A DNA stretch of 57,232 nucleotides from an uncultured Thermomicrobia bacterium (GTDB taxonomy: Bacteria > Chloroflexota > Chloroflexia > Thermomicrobiales > JALYUS01), in the NCBI GenBank assembly GCA_937968015.1, contig CALBSO010000124.1, positions 1 through 57,232 of the forward strand. Reading direction: 5' to 3'. A model generated the notes under the pieces. The model was not told where the DNA came from. It made no database searches and saw only the letters and a list, made by a program, of their open reading frames with translations. Of this stretch, positions 1-8,123 are shown piece by piece; positions within the stretch are counted from its first letter, which is position 1, and each line of letters starts with the position of its first letter. Position numbers and translations under genes: made by a program.

Positions 1-48
1 GGGCTCATAACCCAAAGGTCGTGGGTTCGAATCCCACCCCCGCTACCA
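1..48 (+). tRNA. tRNA-fMet (CAU), 3' part
   Basis: The window opens inside a tRNA. The anticodon stem GGG/CCC encloses the loop CTCATAA, giving anticodon CAT, and it is followed by a perfect T-arm (GTGGG/CCCAC around TTCGAAT) and an encoded CCA at 46-48. Three consecutive G:C pairs in the anticodon stem are the hallmark of initiator tRNA, so this is read as tRNA-fMet rather than elongator Met or tRNA-Ile2. The acceptor 5' strand and D-arm lie outside the window. Confidence 0.9.
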
Positions 49-69
49 GCACTCTTTTCTTGTGGCAGT

Positions 70-99
70 ATGCCTCCCGTCTCGTTGGATGGGAGGCAT
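70..99 (+). terminator. Stem-loop after tRNA-fMet
   Basis: A perfect 9-bp stem, ATGCCTCCC paired with GGGAGGCAT, closes a 12-nt loop and lies 21 nt behind the tRNA. There is no long T run behind it, so termination or tRNA 3'-end formation is plausible but not certain. Confidence 0.5.
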
Positions 100-169
100 T
101 ACTCGTTAATGGCCGTTGCGAGCGCGCATATCCGTATGCATGATGGATGAGCGAAAGGGGCAGATGCCG

Positions 170-634
170 ATGGATACATGCGTGCAGAATGAATTCCGTA
201 TCAGCACCGATCCGTCGGAGTTCGATCTCGTCGCGATCCACGCCTATCTCACGACCTCATACTGGGCGAAAGGGATTTCCAAAGATTTGGTCGCGCGCTC
301 CATCAAGTATGCGATCTGCTTCGGCGTTTTCGCGGGCGCCAATCAAATCGGTTTCGCACGCGTGATCACCGACCATGCGACGTTTGCGTATATAGGCGAT
401 CTCTATATCCTCGATGCGTATCAGCGGCGCGGGCTCGGGAAATGGCTCATGGAATGCATTGTCAATCATCCGGAGTTACAAGGCCTGCGACGCTGGTCGC
501 TCGTGACGCGCGACGCGCATGGCCTCTACGAGCAGTTTGGCTTCCGACCACTCGACAAGCCGCAGGGTTACATGGAGCGGTCCGACATCATTTCCTATGC
601 CGATCCTGGCGGAGATATGTCGCGAAATGCTTGA
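170..634 (+). CDS. GNAT family N-acetyltransferase
   Basis: A protein of about 154 residues with the GNAT fold. The acetyl-CoA binding signature is QRRGLGKW, followed by a C-terminal GLYEQFGFRPL segment typical of the last beta-alpha unit. Family members transfer an acetyl group from acetyl-CoA to an amine; the substrate cannot be read from the sequence. The frame is open from 116, and in-frame ATGs occur at 164 and 170. The start at 170 is preferred because AAAGGGG (154-160) then sits 9 nt upstream. The gene stands alone, between the tRNA and a convergent glycosyltransferase. Confidence 0.8.
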   Translation: MDTCVQNEFRISTDPSEFDLVAIHAYLTTSYWAKGISKDLVARSIKYAICFGVFAGANQIGFARVITDHATFAYIGDLYILDAYQRRGLGKWLMECIVNHPELQGLRRWSLVTRDAHGLYEQFGFRPLDKPQGYMERSDIISYADPGGDMSRNA

Positions 635-769
635 CGGGTACGCCGTGTTATGGCACACTCCCGCGTCGGTACGGCATGGCGCCCTGCCCGAGTAGAAGGG
701 CCTCGCCCGCAAGGCGGGGTAGCAATAGGCGGTGCAACTCCACCGGGCGCCTCCACTCTATCGTCCCGA

Positions 770-1771
770 TTAATGCTTCCCAATCAGTGCATGAATAAGG
801 CGGCGTTCTCGCACCGTGGCGACGAGCGGCGGCGACGGCAACAGCCACGATGCAATTTCCTCCACCGGAGCGGTGACGCGGGATTGAATCATTGCCCGCG
901 CCCGCAGAATGGTTGACAGATCCCGCATCGCATCGCGACGCCCGATCAGGCTCGCGCGATCCCCGGTGAGTGTTGCATAGGTGACCGCCGCCGCGTCATA
1001 CCGCGCCAGATCGCCGACATGCCTTCGGAGCAGGGGGGCGGGCAGATTCTTTAGCAGACACCACCAGCGGTTGCGCGCGAGATAATACGCCTTTCGCGGT
1101 GAACCATACGTCGCGGTCGCGGAAACCTTGTGCGGGACGATCGCATTGGGAACTGCGACGGTTGCCCACCGGCGAAGGCGGAGCCGCCACGCCAGATCAG
1201 CATCTTCCAGATACATGAAGAACGCCGGGTCGAACAACGCGACATCGTCGAGGGCCTCACGACGATACAACGCGGCGCCTGCGCTCGGGCCAAAGATCGG
1301 ATATGGCTCGTGATCTATGCCAATGGGCTGACCGACCCTGGCATCTCGTACGACACCATTCGTGAATGTCTCCAAGCCCGCGCACGCGATCACCTCCGGC
1401 GATTCCGCAAACACCAGTACGGGCATGACCGCCCCGACCATCGGCCCCGCCTCGTCGAGCACCGACACCATGTTGGCGAGCGCGTCCGGCGTCATCTCGG
1501 TGTCATTGTTGAGCGTCAACAGGTACGTACCGGCACTCGCCCGGATGGCCCGATTGTTCGCGACCGCGAAACCGAGGTTTGTGGCGCAACGATCTATCCG
1601 CACCAACGGATGTGCGTTTGCGAGCCACCCAACGGTGTCGTCCCGCGATGCGTTGTCCACGACGATGACTTCGTCCGGCAGACGCGATCCCGCGAACAAT
1701 GCCCGCAGGCATGGTTCAAGCAGTTGGCGGCCATTGTAGGTGACGATGATGACACTGATCGTTGGGCGCAT
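770..1771 (-). CDS. Glycosyltransferase family 2 (rhamnosyltransferase-like)
   Basis: A 333-residue GT-A fold glycosyltransferase. It begins with SVIIVTYNG, the beta-1 strand of GT2 enzymes, has VVDNAS near residue 38 and the metal/nucleotide-sugar motif LNND near residue 88, followed by an EDADLAWR segment like that of WbbL-type rhamnosyltransferases. It probably adds a sugar to a cell-surface polysaccharide at the inner membrane. The open frame extends further upstream to 1927, but the GT2 domain starts exactly at the ATG at 1771, so the shorter form is chosen. It diverges from ridA with about 100 bp between the starts. Confidence 0.88.
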   Translation of the reverse strand: MRPTISVIIVTYNGRQLLEPCLRALFAGSRLPDEVIVVDNASRDDTVGWLANAHPLVRIDRCATNLGFAVANNRAIRASAGTYLLTLNNDTEMTPDALANMVSVLDEAGPMVGAVMPVLVFAESPEVIACAGLETFTNGVVRDARVGQPIGIDHEPYPIFGPSAGAALYRREALDDVALFDPAFFMYLEDADLAWRLRLRRWATVAVPNAIVPHKVSATATYGSPRKAYYLARNRWWCLLKNLPAPLLRRHVGDLARYDAAAVTYATLTGDRASLIGRRDAMRDLSTILRARAMIQSRVTAPVEEIASWLLPSPPLVATVRERRLIHALIGKH

Positions 1772-1869
1772 GGGATGAGTATACCGGATGCGTTGTGATT
1801 GACCACCGAACCGTTGAATGCTACGCTCCCCGGATAGGGATGGTCGTGCATATGAGGAAGGATCGCCGC

Positions 1870-2247
1870 GTGGAAATCGTTCAGACGGACAATGCACCGA
1901 AAGCAATCGGGCCGTATTCGCAGGCAATCAAGAGCGGTGACTTCGTCTTCACTGCCGGGCAGATTCCGCTCGACCCCGCGACCGGCAAACTCGTCGAGGG
2001 AGATATTCGCGTGCAAGCGAAGCGCGTGCTGGACAACCTTTCCGCAGTCCTCGAAGCCGCCGGCTCCTCAACCGCGAAGGTCATCAAGACGACCTGCTTC
2101 CTCTCGGACCTGGCGGACTTTCCCGCCTTCAACGAGGTCTATGCAGAGTACTTCAGCGCGAACAAGCCTGCGCGGAGTACCGTGCAGGTCGCGCAGTTGC
2201 CGCTCAATGCGCGGGTCGAGGTCGAGTGCGTGGCACTGCTTTCGTAG
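1870..2247 (+). CDS. ridA: RidA family reactive intermediate deaminase
   Basis: A 125-residue YjgF/YER057c/UK114 protein. Trimeric RidA hydrolyses 2-aminoacrylate and related enamines made by PLP enzymes such as threonine dehydratase. Family signatures are AIGPYSQAI near the N-terminus, FTAGQIPLDP, and RSTVQVAQLP, which supplies the conserved carboxylate-binding arginine. The frame is open from 1762, but the chosen GTG start at 1870 has GAGGAAGGA (1854-1862) 7 nt upstream and gives exactly the normal family length. A second, more divergent homologue lies at 39069. Confidence 0.92.
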   Translation: MEIVQTDNAPKAIGPYSQAIKSGDFVFTAGQIPLDPATGKLVEGDIRVQAKRVLDNLSAVLEAAGSSTAKVIKTTCFLSDLADFPAFNEVYAEYFSANKPARSTVQVAQLPLNARVEVECVALLS

Positions 2248-2297
2248 TCCAACGGGGGTTGTTTGACGCGGGATGATATGCTAGACTCCCCGCACAC

Positions 2298-2374
2298 GGG
2301 TGCGTAGCTCAGCCGGTTAGAGCGTTCGGTTCACATCCGAAAGGTCACAGGTTCGAGTCCTGTCGCGCCCACCA
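2298..2374 (+). tRNA. tRNA-Val (CAC)
   Basis: A complete 77-nt cloverleaf with encoded CCA. The acceptor GGGTGCG pairs with CGCGCCC, the anticodon stem TTCGG/CCGAA encloses loop TTCACAT (anticodon CAC, codon GUG), and the T-arm is ACAGG/CCTGT around TTCGAGT. Confidence 0.97.
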
Positions 2375-2464
2375 TCGCGCTTCCGTCCTTGTATCGGCAG
2401 TACACGCTCCCGCGTGACGCGGGTCCAGCAGAGACAGCATCGTCTCTCCCACGGTCGCGGCGTC

Positions 2465-2486
2465 AGAGAGCCTCACGAGGCTCTCT
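2465..2486 (+). terminator. Perfect hairpin in the greA leader
   Basis: AGAGAGCCT and AGGCTCTCT form a perfect 9-bp stem with a CACG loop, between tRNA-Val and greA. It is followed by CGGTGTTTGC rather than a T tract. It may end the tRNA transcript or structure the greA-lysS leader. No T-box sequence was found nearby. Confidence 0.45.
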
Positions 2487-2544
2487 CGGTGTTTGCAGTG
2501 ACGGGTCTTCAATGCGCGTCGAGGAAGGGATAGGGAGAAATCAT

Positions 2545-3021
2545 ATGAGCAGCGACACCGTCTACCTGACTGCTGATGGCAAGCAAGCCCTCGAAGCGGA
2601 GTTACAGGAACTGTTGACCGTACGGCGTCCGAGTGTGATTGACCGCGTGCATGACGCACAGGCGGACGGCGACGTGGACGACAGTGGCTCGCTCGAAGAG
2701 GCGAAGGACGAACTGGCGCAGATTGATGCGCGCGCGCGCGAAATCGAAAACATGTTGCGTCATGCGGAGATCCTCCCCGATCAGGCGAACGGCGCCAGTG
2801 ACGGCACGATCCATCTCGGATCGCGCGTCATCGTCCGCGACCAGTTCGGCGACGAACTGACGTGGATGATTGTCGGATCCGCCGAAGCCAATTCGCGCTC
2901 CGGCAAGATCAGCAGCGAATCGCTCGTCGGGGCCGCCCTGATGGGCAAGCGGAGTGGCGACAGCGTCGCAGTGCAGGCGCCGGCAGGTGAGATGACCTAC
3001 ACAATCGTGCAGGTTTCCTGA
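2545..3021 (+). CDS. greA: Transcription elongation factor GreA/GreB family
   Basis: A 158-residue Gre factor that would enter the RNA polymerase secondary channel and stimulate cleavage of backtracked RNA. It has an N-terminal antiparallel coiled coil (YLTADGKQALEAEL onward) and a C-terminal FKBP-like domain (GSRVIVRDQFGDE near residue 95). At the coiled-coil tip the usual GDLxEN reads GDVDDS, so the second catalytic acid is Asp46 rather than Glu, a conservative change. ATG 2545 follows AGGGAGAAA. Two nucleotides separate its stop from lysS, so the two genes are co-transcribed. Confidence 0.9.
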   Translation: MSSDTVYLTADGKQALEAELQELLTVRRPSVIDRVHDAQADGDVDDSGSLEEAKDELAQIDARAREIENMLRHAEILPDQANGASDGTIHLGSRVIVRDQFGDELTWMIVGSAEANSRSGKISSESLVGAALMGKRSGDSVAVQAPAGEMTYTIVQVS

Positions 3022-3023
3022 GC

Positions 3024-4490
3024 GTGGAATTCGACGACCTCCAGCAGACGCGCATCGCCAAGTTGCAGACGCTGCGCGATACGGGCCGCGATCCCTACCC
3101 GCCGCGTAGTGAGCGGACGATCACGAATGCGGAGGCGGTCGCGGAGTTCGACCGACGCGAAGGAGAGACGCACACCGTCGTTGGCAGGCTGATGCTGAAG
3201 CGCGGTCAGGGGAAGATCGCTTTCCTCACCGTCCGTGACGGTACGGGAGACATCCAGTTCTTCGTGCAGCAGAATAATGTCGGCGAAGTGGCAATGCAGG
3301 TCGTCAAGGCACTGCTTGATCTGGGCGATATCGTCCAAGCGACCGGCACGCTGATGAAGACGCGCAACGGCGAGGTGTCCATTGATGTCACCGATATTCG
3401 TCTCCTGTCGAAGGCGCTCTCGCCGCCCCCGGAGAAGTGGCACGGCCTCCAGGATATTGAGAAGCGCTATCGCCAACGCTACCTCGATCTGATCGCGAAC
3501 GACGAAGCGCGTCAGGTGGCGGTTCAGCGATCCCGCATCCTCGAAGCAACGCGCGCGTTCATGAATGGTCGCGGCTTCCTCGAAGTCGAGACGCCAACGC
3601 TGCAACCGCTGTACGGCGGCGCGGCGGCGCGGCCCTTCGTCACGCACCACAACACGCTCGATCAGGATTTGTATCTGCGGATCGCGGACGAACTCTACTT
3701 GAAGCGGCTGATCGTCGGCGGGCTTGAGCGCGTCTATGAGATCTGCAAGGACTTTCGGAACGAGGGCATTGACCGGCAGCACAACCCCGAATTCACGATG
3801 ATGGAGTGTTACCAGGCGTACGCCGATTACCACGCGATGATGGACATTGTCGAGGGATTGTGCGCGCACGTCGCGACAACGGTCATCGGTTCGCTGACCG
3901 TCACTTATGGCGACCACACGGTTGACCTCAGGCCACCGTGGCCGCGCATCCCGCTCCGCGACGCCGTGAAAGACGCGTGCGGCATTGACTACGTCGCCAT
4001 CACGGACACCGAAGAACTCCGACGACGCGCGCGCGAAGCGGGCGCAGAGATTCCCAGCGATATGGTACGCGCGCGGATCATTGACGAACTGCTCAAGGCA
4101 TTCGTCCGCCCGTCGCTCATTGCACCGACCTTCCTGATTGATTACCCGGTCGAACTCTCGCCGCTGGCGAAGACGAAGCCAGGCGATCCGACGGTCGTTG
4201 AGCGGTTCCAACCCTTTATCGCCGGGTTGGAACTCGGCAATGCCTACACCGAATTGAATGACCCGCTCGATCAACTTGCCCGCTTCGAGGAACAGGCGCG
4301 TCAACGGGCGCAGGGTGACATGGAGGCGATGCCGGTGGACGAAGACTTCGTGACAGCGCTCATGCATGGCATGCCGCCGACCGGTGGCCTGGGCGTCGGG
4401 ATTGATCGCATGGTCATGTTCTTCACGAACCAGCCGTCTATTCGCGATGTCATCCTCTTTCCGGCATTACGTTCGACCGAGGGGCGATGA
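3024..4490 (+). CDS. lysS: Lysyl-tRNA synthetase, class II
   Basis: A 488-residue cytoplasmic synthetase that charges tRNA-Lys. An N-terminal OB-fold anticodon-binding domain occupies about residues 50-150. The class II core follows, with motif 1 (FLEVETPTLQP), motif 2 (FRNEGIDRQHNPEFTMMECY) and motif 3 (GGLGVGIDRMVMFF) near the C-terminus. The start is GTG at 3024, directly behind the greA stop. A LysRS-like paralogue without the OB domain (EpmA) is at 16743. Confidence 0.97.
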   Translation: MEFDDLQQTRIAKLQTLRDTGRDPYPPRSERTITNAEAVAEFDRREGETHTVVGRLMLKRGQGKIAFLTVRDGTGDIQFFVQQNNVGEVAMQVVKALLDLGDIVQATGTLMKTRNGEVSIDVTDIRLLSKALSPPPEKWHGLQDIEKRYRQRYLDLIANDEARQVAVQRSRILEATRAFMNGRGFLEVETPTLQPLYGGAAARPFVTHHNTLDQDLYLRIADELYLKRLIVGGLERVYEICKDFRNEGIDRQHNPEFTMMECYQAYADYHAMMDIVEGLCAHVATTVIGSLTVTYGDHTVDLRPPWPRIPLRDAVKDACGIDYVAITDTEELRRRAREAGAEIPSDMVRARIIDELLKAFVRPSLIAPTFLIDYPVELSPLAKTKPGDPTVVERFQPFIAGLELGNAYTELNDPLDQLARFEEQARQRAQGDMEAMPVDEDFVTALMHGMPPTGGLGVGIDRMVMFFTNQPSIRDVILFPALRSTEGR

Positions 4491-4789
4491 CTGTACGAAC
4501 GTCACAGACACAGAGACTTGACGGCATTTCGGGGCGGTGGCACACTATTCCTACCGATCCCGTAACGGACCGGACACGAATGATGACCGTCCAGGGTTCC
4601 AGCCGCGGAGTCACGTCAGGCGGAGGAGGCAAGCGACCAGACAGACCTCACAAGTTCGTGCCGCCGCAGCCAGTGTCGGTTGCGCGCACCAGAGAGAAGT
4701 CACACTCGCGACGGCGAAGGCTTCCGTTTATCATCGCCACCAATGTTGCTGGAGGATGAGACGGAGCCGGTTATCTGGAGGAGCACAGC
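4491..4789. other. Gene-free gap before the respiratory operon
   Basis: 299 bp between lysS and the cytochrome b gene. The only open frame (4487-4759) overlaps the lysS stop and has a low-complexity basic composition with no recognisable domain, so it is not called. The gap presumably holds the operon promoter, but I see no convincing -35/-10 pair. Confidence 0.5.
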
Positions 4790-5518
4790 GTGAGACAAGA
4801 ACAGTCCATCGGCAGCCGCATCACCAACTCGCAAGTTTGGAAGTCATTTTTTCGTCACGGATACCCCGATACCGAGCGAAACGCCGCGCTGATCGTCGTC
4901 AGCAACGTTTTCCTGCACCTGCATCCTGTACGGCTCAAGCGGCACGCCCTGCGCGTGACCTACACATTCTGCCTCGGGGGCCTTTCTTTCTTCTTTTTCC
5001 TCGTCCTCACCGTCACTGGCGCGCTCCTGATGTTCTACTACGTGCCATCGGTGAATCAGGCGTACCAAAATGTGCGCGATCTCGATACGACGGTGTCGTT
5101 CGGCATCCTGCTTCGTAATATGCACCGATATGCCGCACACGCGATGGTGATTTCCGTTTTCCTCCACATGATGCGCGTCTTTTACACGGGATCGTACAAG
5201 CCGCCGCGCGAGTTTAACTGGGTGATCGGCGTTGGCCTGCTCACCGTGACCTTTCTTCTCTCCTTCACCGGCTACTTGCTCCCCTGGGACCAGTTGTCGC
5301 TTTGGGCGGTTACAGTCGGCACGAACATTGCCGCCGCCACACCGCTGCTCGGCCAGAAGGTCCAGTACCTCCTGATCGGTGGCCCGACCATTGGGCAGGG
5401 GGCGCTGATTCGCTTTTACACACTCCATGTTGTCGGATTGCCCCTGGTAGCGTCCGTCCTGATGGTCGTTCACTTCTGGCGCATCCGCAAGGATGGCAAT
5501 ATTTCGGCCCCGCTCTAG
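4790..5518 (+). CDS. Cytochrome b, N-terminal (b6-type) subunit of a quinol:cytochrome c oxidoreductase
   Basis: A 242-residue membrane protein with four predicted helices, the size of cytochrome b6. The four bis-histidine heme ligands are visible: H112 and H126 (H-x13-H in the MHRYAAHAMV...FLHMMR helix) and H213 and H228 (H-x14-H, the b6-type spacing). The segment YKPPREFNW follows the second helix, and GYLLPWDQ is the conserved Qo-side loop. The start is GTG 4790 behind TGGAGGAGC. It heads a five-gene operon and would oxidise (probably mena-) quinol and pass electrons across the membrane. Confidence 0.93.
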   Translation: MRQEQSIGSRITNSQVWKSFFRHGYPDTERNAALIVVSNVFLHLHPVRLKRHALRVTYTFCLGGLSFFFFLVLTVTGALLMFYYVPSVNQAYQNVRDLDTTVSFGILLRNMHRYAAHAMVISVFLHMMRVFYTGSYKPPREFNWVIGVGLLTVTFLLSFTGYLLPWDQLSLWAVTVGTNIAAATPLLGQKVQYLLIGGPTIGQGALIRFYTLHVVGLPLVASVLMVVHFWRIRKDGNISAPL

Positions 5519-5537
5519 GGTAAGAGAGGATTTCGCA

Positions 5538-6356
5538 ATGACCGCAGGGATCCCGTCCGCGCGGACTGCTCTCCCGCCAGACGCGCAGAAAACCCAGAAA
5601 CTGCTCGACCTCGTCAAGGGTGATCGCTATGCCCGCTCGGAGGCGCCCGAACGCGATGAAGTGCTCGTCTGGCCGCACCTCGTCGTGATCGAGGCGATTG
5701 CGGCGGCCGTCTTCCTCGTCGTGCTGACGGTCGTTTCGATCGCTGTCCGCTCGCCATTGGAGAGCCTCGCGAACCCGGCCCAGACGCCGAACCCCTCGAA
5801 GGCTCCCTGGTACTTCTTGAATTTGCAGGAATTGTTGCTCCATATGAACGTGGCACTGGCGGGCGTCGTACTGCCGGGGCTCGCGCTGACGCTGGTCGCC
5901 ACGATCCCGTATCTTGACCGTGACCCAACCGGCGTCGGGCGGTACTTCCCAACGACGAAGGGCAAGCAGATCTGTATCTTCTCGGCGCTGTACACGACGA
6001 TCGTGGAAGTCGGCCTGGTCTTTTGGGATAACACCTACTGGGGGCCGACACAACTGCTTGCTCGAACCAACTTCGAGTCGCTGCCGCTCGTTGATACGAA
6101 CAAGGCGACGATTATCCGCTCGTGGATCATCCCTTCGATCATCATTCTCGTCTTCATTGGCATCCTCGTCGTGACGACGATCGCCGCATGGAAGCCGACG
6201 ACACGGGAACTGATCATCGCCTTATTCACCGCGTTTGCGGTCTCATATTGGGTGCTCGCGATCATCGGCACCGGTTTTCGGGGCGAGAGTCAGCATCTTG
6301 TCTGGCCATGGAATTTGCCGGATATTCTCAAGCCAAACCCGCCACCGGTCGGCTAG
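5538..6356 (+). CDS. Cytochrome b C-terminal / subunit IV-like
   Basis: A 272-residue membrane protein equivalent to the C-terminal half of cytochrome b (PetD/QcrC-like). A hydrophilic N-terminus of about 50 residues is followed by predicted helices. The family signature APWYFLNLQELL lies in the middle, in the place of the PEWY Qo motif, and GFRGESQHLVWPW lies near the end. ATG 5538 follows AGAGAGGA, 19 nt after the cytochrome b stop. Splitting cytochrome b into two genes is usual in b6f and in many menaquinol-type complexes. Confidence 0.9.
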   Translation: MTAGIPSARTALPPDAQKTQKLLDLVKGDRYARSEAPERDEVLVWPHLVVIEAIAAAVFLVVLTVVSIAVRSPLESLANPAQTPNPSKAPWYFLNLQELLLHMNVALAGVVLPGLALTLVATIPYLDRDPTGVGRYFPTTKGKQICIFSALYTTIVEVGLVFWDNTYWGPTQLLARTNFESLPLVDTNKATIIRSWIIPSIIILVFIGILVVTTIAAWKPTTRELIIALFTAFAVSYWVLAIIGTGFRGESQHLVWPWNLPDILKPNPPPVG

Positions 6357-6392
6357 GCGCAACGGCGCGCTTAGAGGAAGGACAACGCAGTC

Positions 6393-6938
6393 ATGCAAGC
6401 CTCGTCACACGCAGGGCAATCACGGGAACGGCTCCCGATTCTCGACCATCAAACATCGCGGCGGAAGGTCACGCGATACGGTCTCTTCGCGTTGCTTGGC
6501 GCCTTCACCGCGACGAGTGCCGTCGCCACCTACAAGATGCTCTATCCAACCAAGGTAACGGGCTTCGGCGCGAGGGTGAACGCGGGAACAGTGCAAGACA
6601 TCAAGACACTGCTCGCAGGCCAGAAGTATGTTCGTAACTCGGAAGGGCGATTCTATATCTTGCCTGCCGCCCCCGATGCCGCAATCGCGGTGTACTGGAA
6701 ATGCGTCCATCTCGGCTGCACGGTACCCGCGCCCAGCCCGGCGCTCGAAGGCAACATCCAGTGTCCGTGCCATGGCTCACTCTATAATGGTCAGACGGGC
6801 GATCTCATTCACGGCCCCGCGACCCATCCGCTCGACTATTTCAAGATAAACATTGACAATGGCGCGGTGATCGTAGACACAAGCAACGTAATATCTCGCC
6901 AATCGTATTCACCGGACCAGACGACCAAACTTGGATGA
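6393..6938 (+). CDS. Rieske [2Fe-2S] iron-sulfur protein
   Basis: A 181-residue protein with an N-terminal membrane anchor (about residues 28-46, preceded by basic residues that may act as a Tat-like signal) and a Rieske domain. The cluster ligands are C104 and H106 in CVHLGC and C124 and H127 in CPCHGS, with C109 and C126 placed for the stabilising disulfide. It accepts the first electron from quinol at the Qo site. It lies 36 nt behind subunit IV and is translated from ATG 6393 after GAGGAAGGA. In most bc operons the Rieske gene comes first; here it comes third. Confidence 0.95.
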   Translation: MQASSHAGQSRERLPILDHQTSRRKVTRYGLFALLGAFTATSAVATYKMLYPTKVTGFGARVNAGTVQDIKTLLAGQKYVRNSEGRFYILPAAPDAAIAVYWKCVHLGCTVPAPSPALEGNIQCPCHGSLYNGQTGDLIHGPATHPLDYFKINIDNGAVIVDTSNVISRQSYSPDQTTKLG

Positions 6939-6970
6939 GCGTGAACGACAACGAAGTCGAGGAGTAACAG

Positions 6971-7948
6971 ATGCTCAGTCGCGCTGAACGACAGGCAGCC
7001 ACCGTTGTTCTCATGTTAATCGTCGGCGTGCTGCTCGTTCTCGTCTACTTGTTGACGAACGACACCGGCCGCGCGCAGTCCGACCAACGGATTCGCGAAG
7101 AGCAGATCGCGCGGGGTCAGCAATTATTCGCGGCGAACTGCGCGGTCTGTCACGGCAACCGAGGCCAAGGTGGCGTCGGCCTGAAACTGGACATCCCCAC
7201 AAACCGCCCAACGTCGGAAGCCCAGGCAACGCAACGAACCGAGTATCTGACCCGCACGATTACGAACGGTCGCCCCGGCACATTCATGCCGGCGTGGGCG
7301 ATTCCCAATGGCGGGCCGCTGAACACGGAACAGATCGGCGCGCTTGTCACGATGATCGAGTATGGTGACTGGAATCAGACAGAAGCGGTCGTGAAGGAAT
7401 ATCAGGCAAAAAACGGCACGCCGCCTCCGCCGAGCCTCTCCGTCAATACGGGTGGCATCGGTGGCAATCCCGCGCTCGCGACCGCCGGGCCGATCCCGAG
7501 CAATGTGCAGAACCCGGCTGCCGCGCCGCCCGCGGCGGGGAGCACGAGTGGCAATACCGCGCCCGCGCAGATCGTCGGCGATGGTCTGACGATCAACACC
7601 ACGGAAAAGGACTTTGCGATCCAAATAGATACATCATTGGTCAAACCCGGCACCGTGACGTTCCATATCAAGAATGATGGCCCGTCCCCGCACAACATCA
7701 CGATCAAGGAGTTGGACAAGACGAGCGATACGTACGATGCCGGTAAGGGCGGTGACTTCAAGGTAGACCTGAAAGAGGGCACGTACACCGTGATCTGCAA
7801 TATCCCCGGTCACGAGCAACTTGGGATGCATGTCATGTTGAAGGTCGGCGCCACTGCATCCGCCGGTATAGTCGCTGGCGCGCCAGCAGCACCGATTAAC
7901 GGAACAGACAACGTAATGATCGCGGCAAAGCGTGAGGAAGCCACCTAG
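6971..7948 (+). CDS. Cytochrome c fused to a cupredoxin domain
   Basis: A 325-residue exported electron carrier anchored by one N-terminal helix (residues 11-29). Domain 1 (about 45-140) is a mono-heme cytochrome c with C57-x2-C60-H61 and a likely axial Met106 (TFMPAW). An Ala/Pro/Ser/Gly-rich linker (about 145-200) leads to domain 2 (about 205-295), a plastocyanin-like cupredoxin whose type 1 copper ligands are visible as H241, C276, H281 and M286. In the operon it takes the place of cytochrome c1/f. One chain would therefore carry electrons from Rieske through heme and on to copper. The order heme-to-copper is inference. Confidence 0.9.
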   Translation: MLSRAERQAATVVLMLIVGVLLVLVYLLTNDTGRAQSDQRIREEQIARGQQLFAANCAVCHGNRGQGGVGLKLDIPTNRPTSEAQATQRTEYLTRTITNGRPGTFMPAWAIPNGGPLNTEQIGALVTMIEYGDWNQTEAVVKEYQAKNGTPPPPSLSVNTGGIGGNPALATAGPIPSNVQNPAAAPPAAGSTSGNTAPAQIVGDGLTINTTEKDFAIQIDTSLVKPGTVTFHIKNDGPSPHNITIKELDKTSDTYDAGKGGDFKVDLKEGTYTVICNIPGHEQLGMHVMLKVGATASAGIVAGAPAAPINGTDNVMIAAKREEAT

Positions 7949-7967
7949 AAAGATCGAGGAGATCACG

Positions 7968-8114
7968 ATGTTGAGTATACTGACAGCCCTCGCGGCGTGG
8001 GAAGCGAATATCACCGTCGAATTGCCGCTCATGTTTGGCATGGTCGTCGTCGGTATTGCCCTCATCTGGCTAATTCAGAAACTGACCGGCGGCTTCGATA
8101 AGCGCGGCGACTAG
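7968..8114 (+). CDS. 48-residue single-helix membrane peptide, last gene of the bc operon
   Basis: ATG 7968 lies 19 nt behind the cytochrome c-cupredoxin stop and is preceded by GAGGAG. The product has a short N-terminal hydrophobic stretch, one strong transmembrane helix (about residues 21-39, LPLMFGMVVVGIALIWLI) and a charged tail ending KRGD. It resembles the tiny accessory subunits of b6f and bc complexes in size and topology only; I recognise no specific family. Operon position and ribosome site make it a likely small subunit or assembly factor. Confidence 0.7.
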   Translation: MLSILTALAAWEANITVELPLMFGMVVVGIALIWLIQKLTGGFDKRGD

Positions 8115-8123
8115 CCGGTCGCA

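Noticed and set aside
2375..2544. T-box or other riboswitch ahead of greA-lysS
   Set aside because: A perfect hairpin is present, but no T-box sequence, specifier-like bulge or competing terminator with a T run was found.
2997..4367. 456-codon open frame antisense to lysS
   Set aside because: It is an antisense shadow; the lysS strand has all class II motifs, and the antisense product is Arg/Asp-rich without a domain.
4487..4759. 90-codon frame in the gap behind lysS
   Set aside because: It overlaps the lysS stop, has basic low-complexity sequence, no ribosome site and no family resemblance.
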